Shown here: positions 1 through 7,974 of the stretch, piece by piece
Position numbering within the stretch: position 1 is the first letter of the stretch
Layout of the letters: every line of letters begins with the position of its first letter
Source: CAJBLF01 sp964542965
GTDB taxonomy: Bacteria > Patescibacteriota > Gracilibacteria > Absconditabacterales > Absconditicoccaceae
NCBI GenBank assembly: GCA_964542965.1
Contig: CAZIVH010000024.1
Location: 1-14,258 of the forward strand
Length of the DNA: 14,258 nucleotides
Reading direction: 5' to 3'
Position numbers and translations under genes: made by a program
Notes under the pieces: model-generated
What the model was told of the DNA's origin: nothing
Databases searched by the model: none
What the model saw: only the letters and a program-made list of their open reading frames with translations

Positions 1-13
1 TTCATAGTCTTCC

Positions 14-667
14 ATGAAAAAATATTTCCTGATTGTGCTATTGTTTGCTCTTATGCTTTTGTGATTAGGAAATTATTCTATGGGACAAGCTGCTAATTGT
101 TCTGATTCAATTACATATTGTGATCCTGCTACTCAAGAATGTAATTGTAATGCTTATAATGCATGATCTTCAACATTTTGTAATTGTGTTGCTAAATCTG
201 ATAATAATTCACAAACTTCAACACCATGCACACAAGGTGATTTAGCTAATGATCCTAATGCTATCACTAGTTCCATTGGAATCTGATGTGTTTGTAAGGA
301 TTGATGGAAAAGGGTTGGTAAACAATGCAAAGACTGTAGTTTACCTGATGTTTGCTGCGGTGTAGAGCTCAATACCAACGTCCCTTTTATCGGGAAATGC
401 CTTGAAGACGAACAATATGCAGAACAAGATCCGACAGTGGTCAGTCAAGAAAGAGCGTTTCCTGTGCTTATGGGAAGTCTGACTCAGATATTGGTTACTG
501 TGATTTTGATCGTGTCGTTTGTCCTTATCGTGGTAGGAGGTATCATGATCGCTACAGGCAATCCTAAAGGAGGTAAGGATCTTCTTATGAAAGTCGTCAT
601 AGGTATCGCGCTTCTTGGAGCTTCCTGAGTTATCCTGCGTTTGATCAATCCTAACTTTTTCGGATAA
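14..667 (+). CDS. Secreted cysteine-rich protein with TrbC/VirB2-like C-terminal membrane pair
   Basis: The frame opens at the first ATG after a TAG at 5-7, reads through five in-frame TGA codons (glycine) and ends at TAA, giving 217 aa. Residues 1-26 look like a signal peptide (KK, then a leucine-rich core, then GQAA). Residues 29-129 form an extracytoplasmic segment with 14 cysteines, several as CxC or CC pairs, suggesting a disulfide-knotted domain. Residues about 156-178 and 193-211 are hydrophobic helices joined by a Gly/Lys turn (GGIMIATGNPKGGKD). That arrangement is typical of the small TrbC/VirB2 pilin-like proteins common in CPR genomes. The family link rests on that pattern only. 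A role in a surface filament or secretion system is inference. The cysteine-rich insert is unusual for such a pilin. A DsbA-like protein is encoded downstream and could in principle serve it. Confidence 0.75.
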
Positions 668-674
668 AAAAGAC

Positions 675-1145
675 GTAGAAAGTAGAAGGTGGAAGGTAGA
701 AAGTAGAAAGCTGTAAAGATACTTTAGTTGTTAATGTATGTACATGCCGATACTTGAAAAAATAGATACACGACAAGAAGCTGTAGCATTAGCGCAAATG
801 ATATATATTCTCTGTAAAAATAATGACGAAATAAAACATGATTATTGACTTAGAGATCAACTACAAAGATCAGCAGTAAGTGTTGCGAGTAATATTGCAG
901 AATGAAATGATAGAGAAACCAATAAAGAATTTGTTAGATTTCTTTATATTGCTAGAGGTAGCTGCTCTGAACTTAAAACTCAATTGTATATTATAAAATG
1001 ATTGTGATATTTGTCGACAGAAGAATTTGATAATCTTATTTGAAAAAATATAAAAGTTCATAAAATGATTAATGGAATTATAAAATCAATTAAAAAACAG
1101 GATAAGGAAGTATAGGTATTATACCTATTACCTTCTACCTTCTAC
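675..1145. repeat. Inverted microrepeat arms enclosing the four-helix-bundle gene
   Basis: The left arm (675-710) is a degenerate tandem of a GTAGAAGGT-like unit. The right arm (1129-1145, TACCTTCTACCTTCTAC) is the same unit in reverse complement. Between them lies one gene (738-1115). A separate perfect palindrome, ATAGGTAT-T-ATACCTAT (1112-1128), overlaps that gene's stop codon and abuts the right arm. The same GTAGAAGGT unit recurs alone at 10238-10267. The layout (inverted ends, one gene) resembles a small mobile unit, but no target-site duplication was established. Confidence 0.6.
738..1115 (+). CDS. Four-helix-bundle protein (23S rRNA intervening-sequence protein family)
   Basis: This 125-aa protein (123 aa if the second ATG at 744 is used) carries the hallmark stretch of the four-helix-bundle/IVS-encoded family: RSAVSVASNIAEG, then NKEFVRFLYIARGSCSEL. 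TGA codons supply the glycines of the IAEG and GLGYL positions. The family is small, all-helical and forms oligomers. Members occur inside 23S rRNA intervening sequences, and relatives act as accessory proteins (Avd) of diversity-generating retroelements. Here it stands alone between protein genes, with no rRNA or reverse transcriptase nearby, so function is unknown. The family assignment is secure. The choice between the two starts (ATG-TAC-ATG) is not decided by a ribosome binding site. The flanking inverted microrepeats suggest it may be the passenger or operator of a tiny mobile unit (inference). Confidence 0.88.
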
Positions 1146-1176
1146 AAAAAAACGTTTTAGTTTTTTTAAAAATGCA

Positions 1177-1569
1177 ATGGTCAATGTAAAGTTTAAAAAT
1201 GGTTTCCTTATCGAAGGAAAGTTGTTGTTCGGTTTTGAACATGCTGATACCAAATACATCAATCTAGCTCTAGAACCTGGTAGCGATATGCGTTATGAAA
1301 AGCTCGATTATGCGTTAGTTGATTATCCTGGTGAATATGATATCCAAGGCATAGGTATCGAATGTTTTCTCGGTGCAAACAATAAACTCAACTATATCAT
1401 TCATTTGGAAAATAAGACTATCGGTATCATCCAATCTGCTGATGTTTTGGATTTGGATGAAGTAGGCGAAGTGAATTATCGATTATATCAAGACGATAAG
1501 ATAGCAAACAAAATGGATCAACTCGAACTTGAGTGAGAAAAACAAAAACTAGAAATACCTGCTGAATAA
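1177..1569 (+). CDS. Short metallo-beta-lactamase-fold-like protein lacking the metal-binding motif
   Basis: The 130-aa product reads through one TGA near its end (LELEGEKQ) and stops at TAA. The segment YPGEYDIQGIGIECFLG followed by NYIIHLENKTIGIIQSADVL resembles the middle of the CPR metallo-beta-lactamase-fold hydrolases, where a GPGEYE-type motif precedes a strand carrying the substrate name-plate and a second strand ending in a metal ligand. No HxHxDH motif is present and the length is about half that of the full fold. It is therefore either a structural derivative or something only superficially similar. An out-of-frame ATG lies at 1172; the 1177 start gives the long frame. A short GCTGA/TCAGC stem (1561-1575) follows the stop. 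Confidence 0.7.
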
Positions 1570-1576
1570 AATCAGC

Positions 1577-1701
1577 TAACAACTAACAGTGAATAACTAA
1601 CAATGAATGATTTGTTCTTTTATAAACTATGGTAAATTATAATAGTCCATAAAAACACAAATTCCTTTACTGTTCACTGTTCACTATTCACTATTCACTA
1701 G
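1577..1701. repeat. Inverted microrepeat arms without a gene
   Basis: The left arm (1577-1610) contains AACAGTGAATAACTAACAATG. The right arm (1669-1701) is a tandem of TTCACTGTTCACTATTCAC-like units, that is, the AGTGAATA/AGTGAACA unit in reverse complement. About 60 bp of AT-rich DNA, including a TATAAT box, separates them. The architecture copies that of 675-1145 with a different unit sequence and no internal gene, so it could be an empty version of the same kind of element. The right arm ends 7 bp before the rarA start codon. Confidence 0.5.
1638..1643 (+). promoter_or_regulatory. Possible -10 box for rarA
   Basis: A perfect TATAAT lies about 66 bp before the rarA ATG, between the two microrepeat arms. 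No good -35 hexamer is seen at 17 bp (TTCTTT at 1615-1620 is the nearest). The call rests on the -10 match alone in AT-rich DNA. Confidence 0.3.
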
Positions 1702-1708
1702 TTTTGTT

Positions 1709-2905
1709 ATGAATTTCGAACCGCTTTCATCGTATCTTAGACCTCAAAGCTTAGAGGAATTTGTCGGACAGTCGCATCTTGTGTGATCAGGCAAGCCGCT
1801 GAGCATTTTTTTGGAAACAGGAAAAGTCCCGTCTATGCTTTTTCGAGGACCACCCGGGTGCGGAAAGACTACGATAGCTCACATTATCTCTCAGACTTTG
1901 CGTGCGGATTTTTTCTATCTCTCTTGAGTGACGAGCAAGAAAGAGGATCTGCTCAAAATCGTCGATCAAGCAAAAACCAATTTTCAATACGGGAAATCCA
2001 CCATCATATTTTTGGATGAAATCCATCGTCGGAATAAGGCTCAACAGGATACATTGTTGCCTTATGTAGAAAAATGAACCCTTATCTTGATTTGAGCTAC
2101 GACGGAGAATCCTAGTTTCACCGTGAATAACGCGTTGCTCAGCAGATGTAGGGTATTTGTCTTTGAAAAGCTGTCAGAAGAAGAAATATTTTCCTTTATT
2201 AAAAAGAAATTTTCTCTGATCCTAAAAAAACATCCTGGATTGCAATTGACCGATGATCATATCCTTCTTATTTCCAAACTTTGAAATTGAGATCTCCGCA
2301 ATGCATTGAATGTCTTGGAGTCAGCTATTTTCCTTGCAAAAGATGCTATCGTCACTGAACAAATTATCTTGCAGGCATGACAAAAAAGCATCTATTATGA
2401 CAGGGACGGCGAGGAGCATTACAACATCATCTCCGCTATCCACAAATCGCTTCGTGACAGCGATGGCGATGCGGCTTGCTATTGGATCCAAAGAATGCTG
2501 ATGTCCGGCGAGGATCCATTGTACCTTGCGAGGAGACTCTTGCGTTTCGCTTCCGAGGATATCTGACCTGCAGACAATAACGCTTTGCTCCTTGCCAATC
2601 AAGTTTATGACGCCGTTGCCAAAATAGGCAAACCTGAATGCGATGTCTTTTTGTTCCAGCTTGCTATCTATCTCGCGAAGGCCAAAAAAGACAATATCGC
2701 TTATCGTACTGCGCTCGCTACGAGAGCCGATGTAGAAAAATACGGCAATTTGCCTGTGCCGCTTCATCTGCGCAACGCTCCCACTAAACTTATGAAGGAA
2801 TTGAACTATGGTACATGATACAAATACGCTCATGATTATCCTGATGCGAAAGTGGATCAGGAACATTTTCCTCCTGAACTCAAAGGTCGTACCTATCTAA
2901 ACTAA
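1709..2905 (+). CDS. rarA: Replication-associated recombination protein A (AAA+ ATPase, RarA/MgsA)
   Basis: The 398-aa frame contains nine in-frame TGA codons read as glycine and ends at TAA. All RarA landmarks are present in order: Walker A GPPGCGKT (47-54), Walker B IIFLDEIHR (99-107), sensor 1 IGATTENPS (128-136), the arginine-finger region LLSRCRVF (143-150), sensor 2 GNGDLRNALN, the SEDIGPAD motif and the C-terminal RNAPTKLMKELNYG block that ends family members. Length is close to the usual figure, about 400-450 aa. RarA acts at stalled replication forks with single-stranded-DNA-binding protein and clamp-loader-like chemistry. Several TGA codons sit exactly on family-conserved glycines, which makes this gene the best internal proof of the altered code. 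It appears to be transcribed alone, with a terminator-like stem just downstream. Confidence 0.95.
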
Positions 2906-2907
2906 TA

Positions 2908-2984
2908 GATGGAATGGACTGATAGAGATGGGTTAGATGGAATAGAATCCAAACCGTCCATATCGGTCTATACCATCTTTTTTA
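2908..2984 (+). terminator. Long-stem terminator after rarA, built from a GATGGAATGGA-type repeat
   Basis: GATGGAATGGACTGATA (2908-2924) pairs with TATCGGTCTATACCATC (2961-2977) over 17 positions with one mismatch and two G-T wobbles. TTTTTT follows at once. The loop contains another GATGGAATAG copy. The structure begins 3 bp after the rarA stop, so it can act as an intrinsic terminator. Its arms look like another inverted microrepeat pair. Confidence 0.6.
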
Positions 2985-3098
2985 TTTTGTGTCTTTTTTT
3001 GTCTTTTTGTCAATTCATTCCTACTGATAAATCTTGTATTGTTCGGTCAAATGACTACTTTAGGAGCATTCTTTTAATTTTTTTACTTATCAAGAAAA

Positions 3099-3485
3099 AT
3101 GGCATTCACAAAAAAAGTTACCAAAGCACCTGCAGTGATGGTCGAGACAAAGAAAATCTCTGCAAAAGATACCTGCGCTTGCGGTATGACCTGCTGCGGA
3201 AAGATCAAACATCTTTTGATGTTCATCCTCGTTATCCTCAACACTATCATGATCGGATGGATCCTTTGCAATCAAACAAAGATCGAATCTGAGAGAGTAG
3301 GAGGAAGAGCTAATTACAAGATGGTTCAACAAATCTACAAATCAGATGCATTCAAAACACAGCAAGCTCAACAAATCGAACAGGCATTACAGATGTATCA
3401 AGGAAATGGTCAGACAGCTCAGCAAGCAGTACCTACAACTACAACACCTACTGTTGATACTACAGCTCCTACAGTAGCACAATAA
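3099..3485 (+). CDS. Membrane-anchored paralogue 1 with cytoplasmic cysteine cluster
   Basis: The 128-aa protein starts with a basic tail, then a cysteine cluster (Cys 26, 28, 32, 33 in a CxCxxxCC spacing), one transmembrane helix (about 39-57) and an outward segment, VGGRANYKMVQQIYKSDAFKTQQ, with coiled-coil potential, ending in a Thr/Pro/Ala-rich tail. The block VGGRxNxxMxxQxYKSD recurs at the same position after the membrane helix in the next two genes, so the three are paralogues. I do not recognise the domain from elsewhere. The cysteine cluster is found only in this copy and could bind metal or be redox active (inference). The gene heads a three-gene plus-strand cluster with gaps of 24 and 26 bp, likely one operon with the DsbA-like gene. 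Confidence 0.85.
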   Translation: MAFTKKVTKAPAVMVETKKISAKDTCACGMTCCGKIKHLLMFILVILNTIMIGWILCNQTKIESERVGGRANYKMVQQIYKSDAFKTQQAQQIEQALQMYQGNGQTAQQAVPTTTTPTVDTTAPTVAQ

Positions 3486-3509
3486 TTTTATCTCGATAAT
3501 TTTTTTGAA

Positions 3510-3830
3510 ATGACTACAGAAAAAAAGAATGATCAAATGAAGTTGCTCGTTATAGCTCTTTTGGTCCTTAATGCGCTTCTCGGTATTTATATCGCATTCT
3601 TCAAACATGATGCGTACCGATTGGAGACATTGAAAGCTTGAGGAAGAAGCAATATGAACATGGCTACGCAATTATACAAGTCTGATATGTATATCCAACA
3701 ACAGAAAACAACTTTGGAACAGATTTTGAATAGCATGAACCAAGCGGATGCTGGATTGCCTACGACTGATACAACAACGCCAGCTGCTGCTGACGCTACC
3801 GCTCCTGCAGAACTTCCTGCAGCGGAATAA
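3510..3830 (+). CDS. Membrane-anchored paralogue 2
   Basis: This 106-aa protein has an N-terminal membrane helix (about 11-31), the shared FFKHDAYRLETLKAGGR segment with one glycine encoded by TGA, and a low-complexity Thr/Ala/Pro tail. Residues 56-73 (YKSDMYIQQQKTTLEQIL) are identical, and at the same residue numbers, to the next gene's product, so the two arose by recent duplication or are kept alike by selection or conversion. It lacks a catalytic domain: it is the anchor and helical stalk of the downstream DsbA-like protein without the thioredoxin domain. It may form a hetero-oligomer with that protein (inference). Confidence 0.85.
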
Positions 3831-3856
3831 TTTTATTTTGTTACTCTTTTGTCCAA

Positions 3857-4708
3857 ATGCATGAAGAAAAAAAATATGGGAACATGAAACTTATCTTTGT
3901 AGGAATATTGGTTCTCAACCTGCTTTTCAGTATTTACGTAGCGTTCTTTAAACACGATGCGCTTCGATTGGAGACGTTAAAGGTCGGAGGCAGAGAAAAT
4001 ATGAACATGGCTATGCAATTATACAAGTCTGATATGTATATCCAGCAACAGAAAACGACTTTGGAACAGATTCTCGCTTCTATGACTACCACTGATACCG
4101 CTGGTACGGATACTACCGCTACGGAAGATACGACTACCGCAGTTGCAGGTGATGCTGCTAAATTAGCTGCTATCGTTAATGATGGATATATCCTAGGAAA
4201 GAAGGATGCGAAGGTCACTATCGTAGAATATTCAGATCTTCTTTGTCCTTTCTGCAAAAGACATTATGAAGCTCAGACTATTGAAAATTTAGTCAAGAAA
4301 TATCCTAATGACGTGAATATGATCTTTAGACAGATGCCATTGCCACAGCTTCATCCTACCGCTCCTATATGAGCTCAAGGCGCAGTGTGTGCAGGGAAAC
4401 TCGGTGGATCAGAAAAATACTACGCATATCTTGCTGAAGCATTCAAAGCTAATGAATTCACTGAAGATAGTGTCGCTGAAATAGCTGTCGGTCTTGGTCT
4501 CAAGAAAACTGCGTTCAAAGAATGTCTTACCAGTGCAGAGACTATAGCTACCGTCAACGCTCAAGTACAAGAAGGTCAAGGATTTGGTATCAACGGAACT
4601 CCTGGTAATCTTGTCATAGATAATGTTAAGGGTACGTATGTCGTTGTCGCTGGAGCATATCCTACAGAAACATTCGAAACTGAAATCACTAAGATTCTCG
4701 GAAAATAA
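3857..4708 (+). CDS. Membrane-anchored DsbA-family thiol oxidoreductase
   Basis: The 283-aa frame includes one TGA glycine (residue 172) and ends at TAA. Residues 11-31 form a membrane anchor and 33-73 the helical stalk shared with the two upstream genes. A Thr-rich linker (about 77-98) leads to a DsbA/thioredoxin domain. The redox motif CPFC is at 130-133 (SDLLCPFCKRHYE), and the cis-proline loop GINGTPGNLV is near 244-253. The protein probably forms or rearranges disulfides in exported proteins at the outer face of the membrane; cysteine-rich secreted products such as the one at 14-667 are plausible substrates (inference). Soluble DsbA relatives lack the stalk, which here looks like an oligomerisation device. 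The gene is last in its cluster and is followed by a hairpin terminator. Confidence 0.92.
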
Positions 4709-4730
4709 CCATCACGTAATATATAAAAAG

Positions 4731-4758
4731 AACGGTCGCAAGGCCGTTTTTTTTATTT
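4731..4758 (+). terminator. Intrinsic terminator of the anchored-thioredoxin cluster
   Basis: AACGGTC-GCAA-GGCCGTT forms a 7-bp stem with one wobble and a GCAA loop, followed by a run of T residues. It lies 22 bp after the stop codon of the DsbA-like gene. Confidence 0.85.
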
Positions 4759-5045
4759 TACTTCTTTGGGGCTTTTCGTGCCCCAAACCCCACGACCAAT
4801 ATTTTTACCTTGATGCAAAAATATTGGATAAAAAGATCAAGCCGGATGCTGTACTCTGTGTAGATACTTCATATATACATGACCTACATCTCGCCTCCAA
4901 CCCCGTAGAATTGCGGGGGCCCATTCCGGACTCGACCATGTACACCACTTCATCTTTGATCAAATTCCTATCTCGTGGCGAGCATCCGGCGTTGTGATGT
5001 GGTTGTTGGAATAATTGCTCAAATGCATTAATATTTCAATTATAA
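4759..5045. other. Unassigned spacer with strong hairpins; possible RNA gene or gene remnant
   Basis: No frame with a plausible start fits this stretch. It holds two perfect inverted repeats, TTTGGGGC/GCCCCAAA (4765-4787, 7-nt loop) and CCAATATTTTT/AAAAATATTGG (4796-4827, 10-nt loop), plus CCCCG/CGGGG near 4901-4918. One plus-strand frame stays open from inside the preceding gene to TAA at about 5043 when TGA is read through, and reads, for example, KIKPDAVLCVDTSYIHDLH, but it has no start codon of its own after 4708. It could be a decayed gene, or a structured transcript ending at the downstream terminator. I do not recognise it as tmRNA, SRP RNA, RNase P RNA or tRNA. Confidence 0.35.
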
Positions 5046-5082
5046 AAAAAATCCTCCGACTAATGCAGAGGACTTTTTTTTA
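5046..5082. terminator. Bidirectional terminator between convergent transcripts
   Basis: TCCTC (5052-5056) pairs with GAGGA (5068-5072). The plus strand continues into a run of T, and the minus strand also has a run of T on its far side (the A-run at 5044-5051). It ends the minus-strand synthetase-like gene and whatever is transcribed from the left. Confidence 0.7.
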
Positions 5083-7911
5083 TTATTTATTTAGCTTTTC
5101 TTTCTGGATTTGGTATTGGATTTCTTCTATTTCTTTTTTCAGTTCGATCATCTCTTTCTTTTTCTTTCTCAAAAGTTCGGGATCCGTTCCATATGATGAT
5201 AGACCTGGAATTAACGATCTGATAGTTTGCAACTCTTGTTCTTTGGTATGCAGGAGATCATGGAGATTTTCCTTTTTGTTGGGTATCAGTTCCTTGCTTT
5301 TTTCTTTCATCCCTATAGTGATGTTGATGATATTTTCGGTATAGTAATTGCCGAGTTCTTTTTCGTTTTCGAGGTATTCGATCGATGAGGTATTGATCAG
5401 TTTGGATATTGTCTTTTCCTGTTTCCTGAGGTATTGTAAAAATTCCAATGGTGCGAAGAAACAAACATCCACTTCTTCATGCTTTGCATATCCGCAATTT
5501 TTTTTCATGGCTAGGAATCTATCTATGATATCAGTGAATAGCTGTGTCTTATAATTTTTGCTGATGGTGCTGAATTGCTCTTTTTGTTCTTGATCCACTA
5601 TGGGTCATGCTAATCATAGAAAATCCCGTATCTGTTGGGTGATGAATGGTGCGAATGGATATAAGAGTTGTAATATGCTTCCCAAACATCGAAGATTCAC
5701 TTTGTTTCCGTTCTCCGTCTCTTGGTGTTTCTGTATCTCTAGATATTTGTCGCAGAGATCGTTTTTGATCATATGGATCATTTTCTCTTGGATTTCGCTC
5801 AACCTGTTTTTTTCTATCAGCTCTTCGTATTCTTTTTGGAGTTCTGTTGTCTTGTAGATAATCCATGATTCAAATTCGCTCAAGGTCGATTTTTTCTTTT
5901 CTAGATAGCTTGTAAGCTGCGCAAATTCAGATATTTTTTTTGCACCCTTTTTATCGTAAAGATGCTGTCCAATGAATCTGGATGCATTCCGGAGTTTAGT
6001 GATGAATTGCTCATATTCTTCTATCTCATGATCCGGATCTATAGCATAGAGCCTTGTACAGTCTGTTCCGTAGATCTTTGTCAGTTCTTTGAAATTGTTA
6101 TTCTGTTTCTTGCTGATTTTCTTTTCTTCTTGGATGTTGCATTCGTTGAACAATATTTTTTCTTGTACGTTATATCCTATGATGATGGTCTTAAGGAATT
6201 CGAAGATCTTGTTTTCGTTGATGTGGAGTATTTTCTTCGGCTCTTTCTTGCTATCGTTGAACGCTTCCATCATTTTGATGAGGATAAGCGCATTTCCCAG
6301 TGTCTCTTCTATCTTCTCTTTTTGTTGGATCAATCATTCGTCGTTGGCTATAAGGTCTATATCGAGACTGTAGAATCCTTTTCTCTTGCTCGATAGAGCA
6401 ACGGATTTTTCCAAAAACTCTGTCAGTGCTATGGAGAACTTTTCGAAATGATTTATCCCTTTCTCCTTTTCGGTATATTCTATCATCTTTTTCAAATCAT
6501 TCAATTCCTTGCTGTATCCTCTCGGCAATGTTTCGCTGAACAATTCGATATATGTTTCCAATGTCGTCTGTTCGCCTGTGCGACTCGTACTTAAGAGAAC
6601 GTCTATACATTCTTCGATGCTAAAATGCTGTCTTAAACGTTTGTCTACGACTAGGTTGAAGATGATGAGCGAAAGAACGGTGAGTTTGTTCTTTGTCTTT
6701 TTGGCGGGAAGGTTCAGAAGCTCGTTATCGGAGATGAAGAAATTTTTTCCTTCCTTGTTTTTCCGCAAAGGCAAACAATATCATTTGGAATCCTCTTTGG
6801 TCACTGGCCGATATTCCATCGTCTCGAGCGTGGTAGTGATCTGTTCGCTGTATTCGTTAGGTATGATGGTGAGTTTTCATTCTTGGATAGCTGTCTGTAT
6901 CTTGTTTGTTTCCTTGTCTATTTTGATGAAAAGCTGATTGCAGAGGAGTGGTCGTGCTCTTTCTCAGGTCTTTCTATGGATCGCTATTTCTGCCTCTATC
7001 TGTTTGCTGGATTCCAAGTTGTGGATGTCGTCAAGGTTCTTTACGATATTTTTTACAAACTCTTTCGCTTCTTTTCCGCAAAAATCACCTGCACATTTTG
7101 TGAAGCATCATTTCTTGTCTATAGCGAACTTATCTATCTTGAGCCCATGTTTTTGTGCGATCATCAGTGATTTTTCGTCATGGGCCGGCGTGACTCTCAC
7201 GATTCCGGTACCTTTCATCGGATCTACGGATTCGTCCGCTATGATGGGTATGGTCTTGTTTATGATAGGTATGATCACTTTGTTTTTTAGGAGCTTCTTG
7301 TATCTCTTGTCGTCTGGATTGACCGCTAATGCTACGTCTGCAAAGATGGTTTCAGGCCATAACGTCGGTACGATCAGCGAGATGTTTTTGGTGTCTACGA
7401 AATATCTTATGTTGTATTGCTTTACGGTCGTTTTTTTTCGCTGAAGTTCGTCTGTCCCTAATGTTTTCTGTTCGTTGAGGCTTCGGTAATTGATAGAACA
7501 ATCTTCATAGATATGCCCTTCTTGGACGAGTTCTACGAAGAGGTTCCTGACGAAATTGGTATTCCTTTCCGAATAGACGACATTATCCGTATCTATACCA
7601 AAAAATATCCCTGCTTTGACCAGGATGTTCTCGAAATTTTCTGTCTTGAAGTTTTTTTGTTCTGTATCGAAAATAGGGAGGAGCTTCGCTTTTGTCCCTC
7701 TCATGGTCTGATAGGTTGCGATTACGCTCTCATGGATGATGTCGCTTATGGACGTGAGAGAGGTCTCTTTTGCTATGCTTATCGGCATCTGTGTAATGAC
7801 CGTTTCCCGTTTTGTGCCTTTCTTGCTGCTGAAGAGTTTCTGGAAATAGTTTTTTTTGAGAAACTCCGATTCTATGGAAAAATGATTATATTTTTTTTTG
7901 ATTTCTGACAT
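5083..7911 (-). CDS. Valyl-tRNA synthetase-like protein with degenerate catalytic motifs
   Basis: A single 942-aa frame, broken only by TGA codons (at least seven, read as glycine), spans the length of a bacterial ValRS. Recognisable parts in order: an N-terminal Rossmann-like segment; the entry to the CP1 editing domain (ERNTNFVRNLFVELVQEGHIY); editing-domain blocks VPTLWPETIFADVALAVNPDD (residues 181-201) and GTGIVRVTPAHD (234-245); a C-terminal GTDCTRLYAI then KLRNASRFIGQHLY anticodon-binding region; and a lysine-rich C-terminal coiled coil. The HIGH position (SLHMGH in active enzymes) reads SLTSIS (51-56). KMSKS reads KISKK (598-602). The ISRQ/WWGHRIP block is unrecognisable. In the editing pocket TTRPE has become TLWPE, while the TPAHD motif is kept. 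Loss of both histidines of HIGH argues against valine activation. It is probably a paralogue kept for tRNA binding, editing or another role (inference). The alternative is a decaying copy, but no TAA/TAG or frameshift interrupts it. Confidence 0.87.
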
Positions 7912-7920
7912 ACTTCAATG

Positions 7921-7953
7921 ACTAAACGAATAAACGAATAAGCGACCAAACGA
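7921..7953. repeat. Short degenerate tandem repeat (ACGAATA-like unit)
   Basis: AAACGAATAAACGAATAAGCGACCAAACGAT is a run of about 7-9 nt related units between the surface-protein stop and the synthetase-like start. It belongs to the same class of simple intergenic repeats as those at 675, 1577, 10152, 10238 and 10569, with its own unit sequence. No inverted partner was seen nearby. Confidence 0.5.
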
Positions 7954-7974
7954 TCATTTTTATCTCTTGCTTGT

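Noticed and set aside
738..1115. The four-helix-bundle gene as the Avd component of a diversity-generating retroelement.
   Set aside because: No reverse transcriptase, template repeat or variable repeat is found in the window.
1783..2019. Plus- and minus-strand open frames inside rarA and inside the synthetase-like gene.
   Set aside because: They are shadow frames of genes with clear conserved motifs when TGA is read as glycine.
4915..4945. GGGGGCCCATTCCGGACTCGAC looked like the 5' end of tmRNA.
   Set aside because: No complementary tRNA-like 3' end, no tag frame and no CCA-type end are found before the terminator.
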